A stretch of 64,000 bases of DNA from Talpa occidentalis (Eukaryota > Chordata > Mammalia > Eulipotyphla > Talpidae), in NCBI RefSeq assembly GCF_014898055.3, contig NW_023602073.1, positions 25,343,784 through 25,407,783 of the forward strand, read 5' to 3'. Within the stretch, counting starts at the first letter, position 1; the number at the start of each line of letters is the position of its first letter. The notes below the pieces were generated by a model that saw only the letters and a program-made list of their open reading frames with translations, did no database searches and had not been told where the DNA came from. Position numbers and translations under genes: made by a program. Shown piece after piece: positions 48,590 through 64,000 of this stretch.

Positions 48590-49325
48590 TCCAGATACCT
48601 TTTTCCTTGCCTTTTCTCATAACCCACATTCAGTCTGTCACAGCTGTGCCTTCAAATACATACAGAATATGACCACTGCTCACTGCTTCTGCTATTGTTT
48701 CCCCGAAACACTATGACAGCCTACAAATCAGCTTCCCTGAGTGTTTATTGCCCACTACACATACATAGCAGCCAGCCCCACTGTTCTTTTTAGCATGTAT
48801 GTCAGATCATGGCGCACATATGCTTAAATTCCTTCACTGTCCCACACACCATTAAAAGCAAAGTGTGGCCGTGGCTCAAGAGAACCTATATAGACTGAAC
48901 CAAATTCCCTCATGAATCTCCTCTCCTACTACTCTCTCCTCTATCCATTCCTTTCCAGCCACACTGGACTCCTTGCCAAGTTATGAACATTCTGGAAACA
49001 CTCTTAGTGTAAGACATTAATATTTTTTGTCCCCATCCTATATTCTTCATCTCTTTTGAAAAACTTTGTTCAGATGACCCCTTTCTTTGCTCCCCCCAAC
49101 TTGTCTTACACTTTTAATTTGCTTATTTATTTTTACTTTAACATTTGTCTTATGAAATAATGTACAAGGTATTCTATATCATATTGTTTATTTTCCATAA
49201 CCCACCTTTAGAAGTCAAAATTCACAAGGTTAAGATGTTATTTGTTATGATCAGAAATGTATCCAAGTGCCCAAAAATGGTCTAGCACATATTAACATTT
49301 TAATTGTTGAATGAAGGAATTTTAT
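48590..49325 (+). mobile_element. L2 relic, comparatively long
   Basis: GTCAGATCATGGCGCACATA, then CTCCTACTACTCTCTCC, then CCAGCCACACTGGACTCCTTG, then GTTCAGATGACCCC, then AGTGCCCAAAAATGGTCTAGC, in the order of the L2 3' end. Confidence 0.85.
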
Positions 49326-49708
49326 TATATTATTTCTTTGTACCTCCTCCTGCCCCCCAAAACAGGGCCCAAGTGGAATAAAGAAGAAATTAAAGCATAA
49401 TAATAAAACTCTTTCTATACATTTGATTAAATCATGAGTGAATATTAAACCAACTTATTGTCTTTGGCAAAGACTGAAACAAAATGAGCTCTTTATGTCT
49501 ATAAATGGCAAGAGATCATACTGATAAAGTTCAGTATAGTTTCAAAACAAAGATATATTGAAACCTCATGTCTACAGTCACAGTTCAAGATTTTAGTATT
49601 CAAAGGTTCTATTGTTGAATTGTTAGTTTAAGATATACAATTGTGGCAGAAAAGGTCAATAAGGAAACCTACAAGCTTTACACATCACTCGCCTGTGTTA
49701 AATAACAA

Positions 49709-49840
49709 CGAGGGGCCTCCCCTGGTGGCTCAGCGGTTGAGCACTGGCCTGCAAGGCTGCCTGCAGCCTCTGCAGCAGCCTCTGCAGCACGGGTTTGTTC
49801 CCGGCCGCCGGCAAGGGTCCCACAAAAAAAGAAAATTAAA
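49709..49840 (+). mobile_element. SINE reduced to its tRNA head, with own A-tail and 9-bp TSD
   Basis: GGGGCCTCCCCTGGTGGCTC head and box B-like region, with a 12-bp duplication (CAGCCTCTGCAG twice), up to GCAAGGGTCCCACA. It then goes straight into AAAAAAAGAAAATTAAA. The body and AATAAA/TCTTT tail are missing. TSD AAATAACAA at 49700-49708 and 49841-49849. Confidence 0.85.
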
Positions 49841-49854
49841 AAATAACAATTAGT

Positions 49855-56177
<6,323 letters not shown>

Positions 56178-56479
56178 CCGTTAAGGATTGTGGACTGGAG
56201 CAGAGATCAGGCTATCCCTGGCGAGCGCCCAGGGCTCCCCCCGACTCCTCTCCCCGTCTCAGGGCCAGCGGGTCAGGGCTCCAGACTGGCACCCGCCCCC
56301 GCCGCAGCCCCGGTTTTCAGCTCTTGGCACACACCGGCCGATGCGTAAAGGAAGCTCCCGGCAAAGATGCCCAGTCAGCACTGTGCCCGCTCCCGCCAAA
56401 CACACTTACTCTCTCTTCAAGTGCACACTCGAGTCTCCTTTACCACGAGATTCTCCAGCCTGAGGCTGCCGGATCAGAT

Positions 56480-57470
56480 AGCCTAGGTAGCCTAACTTCA
56501 GCTTTGCTTGCCTGGAATTACTTCTCTGGTGCAAGCCAAGGCCAGTTGGACTTGGAAGAGGGTACTGCACCCAAGGTACCCCTTTGCTTCATTTTTTCCC
56601 AAGGAGGAACTCAAATAGAGAACCAGGTAAGAACTGCTCTGAAGCTCTCTTCCCTACCCCTAGAGGTGTGTCATGGAGGAAAAGAGCATGCAAGTTTTGG
56701 AATAGTTTGGCAATAAAGTTTCTAGAGTTGAAATTTGAACTGAGACTGAATATACTGACATAGAATTGACTAGCCATCTTTTACGACCACTAGCTGACAG
56801 TATGTGTGCATCTCTACACAAACACCCATTCACTTCAACCTTTGGTTTGTCTGTATTTGGTGATTTAGAGGGCAAACAACATCTTTATAGTGGATCTGTA
56901 GTTTCTATAACCCTGCACCTTTGTTTCTGAAAGAGAGCTGAAGATCAAGGGCACTTTACATTTCTTTGAATGCTTGAATTGCAACCTTCTCATGGCATAC
57001 AACAGAGGGACCTAAAAAGGTTTCTGGGGTGTGAATCAGAACAGTTTGATGCTCCTACCCAACCTATTGATGGCCTAACTCTTTTATGTTTGTCTTTCTG
57101 CAGCTGTAGTCACTTAGTCTTTTATAGCCTGACTTTGCCACTCTTCTTTCTAGTAAGAGCCCACCTGGAGCACACAGATAAGTGTTACCTTGAATCCCTC
57201 CCTGCTACAAAGGAAATCTCAGTATCAAGTCATGCCCTTTAGTCTCAGAGGAAGAAGTGCTGCTTGGCCTGCAAGAGTTCCCCGTCTACCATGACTGTCA
57301 CTATTTTCATCTTGGAGTCTTACACACTATTTCAGTTTCTCTAATTAGTTTCTTACTTTACATATTAGGAAGTAATACTTCTTGGGAGAAAGATATCTGT
57401 CCAGCTATTTATCAGTCTTAAACACACTATTTCCTTCCCATTTTGTTCACGCTACCTGTGGAGTCCTTGG
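56480..57470. other. Unique intron upstream of the exon
   Basis: No repeat or exon recognised. Composition returns to AT-rich after 56500. Confidence 0.5.
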
Positions 57471-57950
57471 CCTCACAGGCTCTACTGTTTCACTCAACCT
57501 TCTCCTTTCATTTCCACCACTGTTTTCTGTCCTCACCATTCAATTAAAAATATTTTAAATGCATCAATGTGTCACGAACAGTTTCTTGCATTTTCTTAAG
57601 TACATAGCCCTCTATTTTTGAAATTCTTCACCTCTGACCTACCGCTTCGATTACCTCCCTAACCACATGCTTTCTAATGGCTAGCCAGTTCTCTGCATAT
57701 TAATTTGGAATTGCTTTTGCTGGCATTCAAAACTCTTTGCAACACAACTTCAACCTGTCTTTCCAAATCCATCTCCCATTATTTATCTCCATCTTGCTAG
57801 GAATCATCACAAAAGGTCTTGTCCTTTCTGGACCTGCACCTTTGCTTGTTGCACACCACAAATATCTTCCCCTATAGCCTTTCTTTGCTTTCCCTCAGAA
57901 ATGGGAGTAAGCTGGTCTATGCCATGAAACTAGTACATAGTAAATACTCA
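57470..57950 (+). mobile_element. L2 relic
   Basis: TTTCTAATGGCTAGCCAG, then TTTGCAACACAACTTCAACC, then TTCTGGACCTGCACCTTTGC, then CTAGTACATAGTAAATACTC, in L2 3' order. Confidence 0.65.
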
Positions 57951-58122
57951 ATTTTTTTTTTTTTGGACTAAAAACAAGGAGAGGGAGAGAGAGGAGGAGG
58001 AAGAATAGAAAGAAAAGAGGATTAATGGAAGGTTATATAGCTAATGAGTAGCTGACTGAAGTTCAAATCCATGTCTGCCTGATTTTCAAATTGCATGTCC
58101 CTAACCAGTACATTGATTAGTT

Positions 58123-58149
58123 AAGTATGTGTGTGTATATGTGCATGTA

Positions 58150-58190
<41 letters not shown>

Positions 58191-58205
58191 CACATATATA
58201 TCATA
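58123..58205. repeat. (TG)n(TA)n compound microsatellite
   Basis: GTGTGTGTATATGTGCATG, then TGTGTGTGTATATATATATA, then ACACATACACATATATATC. AT-rich and likely unstable. Confidence 0.9.
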
Positions 58206-58209
58206 TATA

Positions 58210-59940
58210 TCTAGTTACATTTTAAATACACTTTTCTATGTCATTTGACTCACAATTATGTCCCATTTATCTTTGTTAAATATATACTAAAAATGGATTC
58301 CCTTCTATCCCAAGGGATACAACTGGGGTATTTTATATTTGTCACATGAACCATGAAGGTTAATGCTTTGGATGACTAATCAAACTGCAAACCAATGTTA
58401 TGATTATGACATTTGGGTTCAGGCTTTTATGGAAGTGTGAAAAGTAAGAAAATTACCTCTAATAATTTTGAATATTATACAAACTTTGCCTGTCTTTAAA
58501 ATTAATACAGTCTTATTTGATAGATTGAGATTCCCAACCTCCTTGCATTTTCACTCATTAATCATAGCTCTAAAAATGTGACAGACATTTCAAGAAATAT
58601 TTAGCTTTAGCTTTCTCAGTGTTTCTTTGATTTTATGTTTTCTTGATTTTACATATTAATAGTTCTTGATATATAGAATACATCTTTGATTCTCTGTTTC
58701 TTGTTTATTTAGCATTTGAGTGGATTAAGAATGTAATATTGCTACCACTTTATATTTACCTTTCTTCAAAGAGTTTTGACTGTATTTCCATATTATTTCA
58801 TAATGAACTTTTTACTAGTTTTTATTGAAATAATTCTAGATATACTTTTGATAAGAATGACATAAGATATATCTGTCTGTGAGCTATTGAATTGTTTTGT
58901 CATATTTTCATTTCTATAATTTATCTTCTATTTTTTGGCCTTTTTAACTTAGTGTCTTTTTCTCACCTATTTTTTTCATATTCCCTTTTCACTTTGCTGC
59001 ACTTCTATCACATCTTTCCTTAGTTCAACCAAAGGCAATCACTTTCAAGTAAGTTTCATTTTATATATCACTATCGTATCCCATATGGAGGATTCATTTC
59101 TGTGGCCTTACCACAGAATATTTCCACATTCTTTATTCCCTGGCATTCCTTTCATATTCATGGTCTCTTAGAGAATATCTGAGTGACATCAGGGGAAGAT
59201 CTGTGGGGTGGCAATGAGGGGTGGTGGATGTAGCTCTCAGCACAGCCACAATCTCACCAAGTAACACATTCTACCAGGATGGTTCAAGTCACCTCAGCGA
59301 TAAAAATAGAAGCATCAGATAACATGTTTTTAAGGCCCCTCTTGGTTTTTATACTCCATAAATAATGTAGCTATTCTTGTATTTTTATCTACACATCTTT
59401 CCATAAATATCCATGGTATAGTTTGTCTCTTAATCTAAGAAAAATGCATTGTTCCTTTGATTTGTAACCAATCATATTTAAGAAACCACATGGTATCCAT
59501 ACTTCTCCCAAGTAATTTCATATTATTCAAGTCTATTTTATGTAACTGCTTGTCCTTTAGAATCTCTTATAGTGTGTGTGCACATGTGAATGTGTGCATG
59601 TGTATAGGAAGAAATTAATTCAACTGTAACCTCAACAACTGTAAAATTTAAGTTTTTTTAAAAAATGCTTATTTTTTTTAATAGATGGCTAACTCAGGAA
59701 GAGGGCTGTATTGCTTTCTTTTCTAAATCTAGTCAACATTTAAATAATGAAGACCCTTACATGCATTTCATGTCTAGAACAACAGTCAGAGAAAGAGAAG
59801 CATCTCTATAGGGTTTTAAAAAAATTAACTTTTTATGCATCTATCACTAACAAGGAAAAAGATGGAGTTGGGAAGGAGAGTAAGAAAAAAGAGAAGAAAA
59901 CTTTTCAGGTGATTGAAACTTGCCCTTTAAAAATAATACT
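58210..59940. other. Unique AT-rich intron
   Basis: A GT-rich patch is at 59568-59605. 58600-59000 may contain very old L1 (TTTACTAGTTTTTATTGAAA), which is uncertain. Confidence 0.4.
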
Positions 59941-59954
59941 CAAAATGTGTTTCT

Positions 59955-60215
59955 TTTTTTTTTCTAAAGATTTATTTGTTTATGTATACAAGAACTGGGG
60001 TACAGGTCAGAGGTGCAGTGGTGAGAGGATTCACCAGAGACAGAACAGGCAGACTGACTGAAATACACTGCTGAGGGGAGCAGAAGGTGAGTTAGGAGAA
60101 GTCTGCTGTGCCATGTGGGTAGCTCCCTGGCAGGTGGGGGATCGAACTCCTACTGCAGAGGCTGTGGGTAGCTTCAAAGTGCAGTGCTTAACCCCTTGCG
60201 CCACCAGGGAGGCCC
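59955..60215 (-). mobile_element. T+ SINE, subfamily A, with 13-bp TSD
   Basis: Poly(T), TAAAGATTTATTTGTTTATG tail, GGATTCACCAGAGACAGAAC, box B GGGGATCGAACTC, head TTGCGCCACCAGGGAGGCCC. The TSD AAAATGTGTTTCT lies at 59942-59954 and 60218-60230. It lies in the PHACTR1 sense orientation, about 4 kb upstream of the exon. Confidence 0.94.
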
Positions 60216-60334
60216 TAAAAATGTGTTTCTAAGGCCTCTTACATCAGTATCACTTAAATACTTGTTCAAAAATAATTTCCAGGTCACCATATAAACCTAT
60301 TGAATCAGAGTTTGAAGAAATGAAACGTGGGAAT

Positions 60335-61228
60335 CTTGGTGTTGGGAAGATTGGACTGCCACATGCAAAAGAGTGAACCCAGACCATATCTCACAGCATA
60401 TATGAAAATCAGTTCAAAATGGATTAAAAAAACCTACTACATGTAAGATGTGAAATTATAAAATACATAGAAGAAACCAGATAAAACGCTGCATGACATA
60501 AACTTCAGCAACATCTTTGTGGACACATGTCCAACAGCAAGGAAAACAAAGGAGAAAATTAACAACTGGAACTACGTCAACCTAAAAAGCTTCTGTACAG
60601 CAAAAGAGACAGTAGACAAAAAAAAAAAAGAGACACCCTACTGAATGGGAGAAAAGGTTTGCACACCATACATCTAACAAGTGACTGAGATCAAAGATCT
60701 GCAAAAATCTCATACAGCTCAGCATAAAAGGAAACAAGCTAATAAAAAAATTGGCAGAACTAAGTAGACACTTATCCAAAGAAGATATGCATATGGTCAA
60801 CAGACATTTCGAAACAACCTAAATACCCCCAAACATATGAATGGATCAAGAAAATGTAGTATTTACACATACACAATGGAACACTGCTCAGTGATCAAAA
60901 AAAGATAATTTGCAGCAACATGTATGGAACTGGAAGGGATAATTCTCAGTGAAGGAGGAGAAAGTTAAATATCCGATAATTTCACTTATAGTTGGAATAT
61001 ACAATAACCAAACAAAGGATCAGGGAAAGGCAAACCTTAAAACTGACCCTTGAGAGCTGGCAATAGATCTGAGGCGTCCAGGAGGGGAGGACAGAGGGAG
61101 AAGAAGAGAAAACAGGCCAGGAGGAGAGTACAAATGACTTTGGTGGAGGGACTATGGGTACTTTGGTGGTGGGTAAACTATGGTGACCACACCTGAGGGG
61201 AGAAATCCTAAATTATAAAAAAAAAACA
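60335..61228 (+). mobile_element. 5'-truncated L1 with internal deletion
   Basis: Starts TTGGTGTTGGGAAGATTGGA, passes through ORF2 C-terminal sequence (CTAAAAAGCTTCTGTACAGC), jumps near 60810 from CAACAGACATTTC to ACAACCTAAATACCCCC (several hundred bases missing), then GGATCAAGAAAATGTAG and a 3' UTR ending in an A run. Stops and frameshifts. Confidence 0.9.
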
Positions 61229-61759
61229 AGGATTTAAAATGATGATATGCCATTAACTGAAAAAAATATGAAAGATCAAGCTAAAATAGGCTTGTAACTA
61301 TTAACAATGTTTATCACATTACTTCATGAATACATGTACATACTTAATAATATATTTAGTCAGTAATTACTTTGTAGAAGTTATTAACAGTTATATTTCC
61401 AACTAGTTTGTTAAAAGTTGATATTTTATTAACAAAATATATTAAAATGTTTGCATAACAAAAAATAAATAAAATAATATTCAGAAAAATATAAAATATG
61501 CACTCTCCTGCCTATATGATATACTTATAAATATATAAATGTGTTTAATTTTTCAATGCATTTATAAATATGATGTAATTAACATTATATTTGAGGTCTA
61601 GGTGAGGGTGATAAACTAAGTGAAGAATTAGAAAGATATAATAATTGGAAATAAGAAGAGAATTATAAATAGGTATATACCTTATTATTATGTACACACA
61701 TGGTCCATAAGAGTCTAAGATATTAGAAATAGTAAGTGAATTTTCCACATCACTGGGTA

Positions 61760-63840
61760 CAATGTCAATGTAAAAAATCAAGTTTGTTTCTATATGCTAG
61801 CAAAATTAGAAAATGTAACTTAAAAAGTATCATTTACAATAGCATCAAAATTAACTAACATCTATGAATTAATCTAACCAAAGCTAAGACTTGTTCATGA
61901 AAAGCCATGAAACATTCCTGAAAGAAATTAAGAAGATCTAAATAAATGGGAAGTTGGGTGAATATATTATAATTATGTCATGGGTTGAAAGATAGTATTG
62001 TAAAGGCATGTGTCTCTTCAAATTGACTTGTATTTTCAATACCATTCCAATCAAAACCCCAACTTTGTTATTGAATCTGATAAGCTGATTCCAAAATTTA
62101 GATGAAAATGCAAAGGGATACAACTAATCAGGTTGAGCTTGACAAATAAAGTAGCTGAGTATGCACAGTCAGAGATATCAAGACATTAGAAAGATATAGA
62201 ACTAAAATAAAGCTAAGATAAATAGACCTATAGAAAATAATATAGAATATATAAATAGAACCACATTAGAAGAGTCACCTGATTATGAAAAAAGTCCCAT
62301 TTTAATATTATGGGGAAAAAAGATGGACTTTTCAATAAATCATGCTCAATCATTTGGATATACATATGGGAGGAAAAAAAAACCTTGATCCCTACCTCCT
62401 ACCATACACAAAATTCAATTCTAAATAGATTATAAAACTAATTGTGAAAGAAATTAATAAAATTTCTAGAAGAAACTCTTTTTTCCATAAAAGAATAATT
62501 TATGACCGCAGCAAAGATTTTTAAACAGGGCATAAAGGACACTAGCCATGAAAGAACATATAGGCATGCTGATGCCATTAAAATAAGGAATTTCTGTTCA
62601 CCACAACACTATTAAATGCAACACACAGAAAATATGTGAAGTGTAGGTAAAATAGCACTGATAGGGAAATTTACAGAATTAAATGTGTTATTAGAGAAGA
62701 GGAAGGGTCTAAAATCGATAATCTAAGTTCCCACTTCAGGAACTAAGAAGAAAGAAAAGTAAATCAAAGGCAAGCAAAGGAAGAAACTAATAAATGCAGA
62801 AGTCAATGAAATTGAAAATAAATGGATAGTAGAAAAAAATCAAACAGAAAAGTTGTTCTTCAAGAAAATCAGTAAATTGTTAAATTTATTTTAATAAGAT
62901 GAACGAAAAATACAGAGTATGCAAATCACCAGTAACAGAAATTAAATAGGGATCATTATTATAGAATCAAGAGGATACAAAACTTCATGCTCATATATAA
63001 ACAACTTAGTGGAAATCAACTACATGTATTTTAAAAAGAAAAGATATCACTAGGAAAGTGGAAAGACAAGTCAGCTTCTTGAAGAAGATACATATATTTT
63101 AAATATGTATATCTGACATATTATATCCTACACACATTTATATTGCTAGTAGATATCTCATATGTTTATTTTATACCTATATATCTTGTGTTAAGTATAA
63201 AATATATTTTCAAAGATGTATTTGCCTTTTCAAAGGCATTTTTAAGAATAGTATATAAAGAACACATACAGCAATAATGAAAAGATAGAAACTCATTCAA
63301 TTTTTTAAAAAATTGACTACAAATACGCACTTGACAGAAAAAGTATAGTCAAATATTAACTTAGCATAAGAAAAGATGCTCAGCATTATTACTTAAAGGT
63401 AACTTTAAATAAAATCCTCAAGGAGATATCATTTCACAACCACAAATTTGCTAATATTTAAAAATCATTCAGTGTCAAATATTGGTGAAGTTATAGAGGA
63501 AGAGGATTTCTTGTACATTGCTAGTGGAGCTTGCAATCAATAGACCTCCCCTACAAGAAATGTTAAAAAGTTTTCTATCTAAATCAAAGTAAAGAGAATT
63601 CACAAAGATTGAACAAGGAAATAGAACCAGAAAACTAAAGACAAAATAGTAGTGGTAAATCCTTATATATCAATAATCACTCTAAATGTAAATGAACTGG
63701 ATTCACCAAACAAAAGGCACATAGTGGTTGGTTGAATCAGAAAATGAGACCAACTTTCTGCTATCTCCAGGGCACCCATCTGAGCAACAATGATTAACTA
63801 ATAGGTTCAAAGTTTGAAAATGATTTTACGAGCAAAAGTT
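61760..63840 (+). mobile_element. Mosaic of decayed L1 fragments
   Basis: 61760-62610 follows ORF2 (ACCATTCCAATCAAAACCCC, GAAACTCTTTTTTCC). 62640-63090 is from a more upstream ORF2 part (GAAATTTACAGAATTAAATG, GAAGTCAATGAAATTGAAAA). 63270-63480 is downstream again (AAAAGATGCTCAGCATTATT). 63600-63790 is upstream again (GTAAATGAACTGGATTCACC). The order does not match one L1, so several old copies or rearrangements are present. Confidence 0.7.
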
Positions 63841-64000
63841 GTCCACCTTACCTCCCCCAACCTAGAGTAAAAAGGCAGAGACAACCCACTTGCATCACAT
63901 AGAATAGACTTCCAGTTAAAAACGTAGAGAGACAGGGATAGACATTTTATAATAGTTAAGGGATCAACACGTCAGAAATATACAACATTTATCAGTATCT

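Overview
This is a 64-kb window of mammalian nuclear DNA, almost all of it intron. It shows AT-rich unique sequence, many LINE-1 pieces, ancient MIR/L2/MER5-type repeats, CA/TA microsatellites, and about 21 copies of one tRNA-derived SINE family. There are no bacterial operons, phage genes or CRISPR arrays. The SINE has pol III A and B boxes, a body of about 200 bp, and a tail of AATAAA units followed by TCTTT and an A run (a 'T+' SINE). It is not a primate Alu or rodent B1/B2. Together with the L1 3' ends it suggests a laurasiatherian. From memory it looks closest to the SINEs of horseshoe/leaf-nosed-type bats, but I could not check this and hold the species call loosely.

The one protein-coding feature I can defend is a single 147-bp exon on the minus strand at 55819-55965. 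It encodes 48 complete codons of the N-terminal region of PHACTR1 (phosphatase and actin regulator 1). It has a canonical acceptor (CAG) preceded by a very long pyrimidine tract, a canonical donor (CAG|GTAAGG), and matching phases of 1 at both ends. The gene therefore runs right to left: 55966-64000 is upstream intron and 1-55818 is downstream intron. No other PHACTR1 exon is visible.

Layout. 1-8.4 kb: L1 3' ends, SINEs, and two L1 insertions with 5' inversions. 8.4-18.4 kb: L2/MIR relics, a 1.3-kb L1, and an older inverted L1. 18.4-24 kb: a cluster of SINEs, including two nested copies. 24-28 kb: mostly unique sequence with one SINE. 28-32.2 kb: an LTR-like dispersed repeat, an element made only of an L1 5' end, a short L1, and a SINE with an inverted 5' part. 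32.2-49.8 kb: SINEs, L1 3' ends, L2/MIR, and an insertion made only of poly(A). 49.8-55.6 kb: nearly repeat-free intron leading to the exon. 55.6-56.5 kb: a GC-rich island with the exon and a polypurine tract. 56.5-64 kb: L2, one SINE, a 0.9-kb L1 and a mosaic of decayed L1.

I found no new gene system. The most interesting signal is a set of retrotransposition footprints with readable target-site duplications (TSDs): three L1s and one SINE with 5' inversions, an insertion made only of an L1 5' UTR, a SINE reduced to its tRNA head, and an insertion of poly(A) alone. There is also a recurrent class of perfect short tandem duplications.
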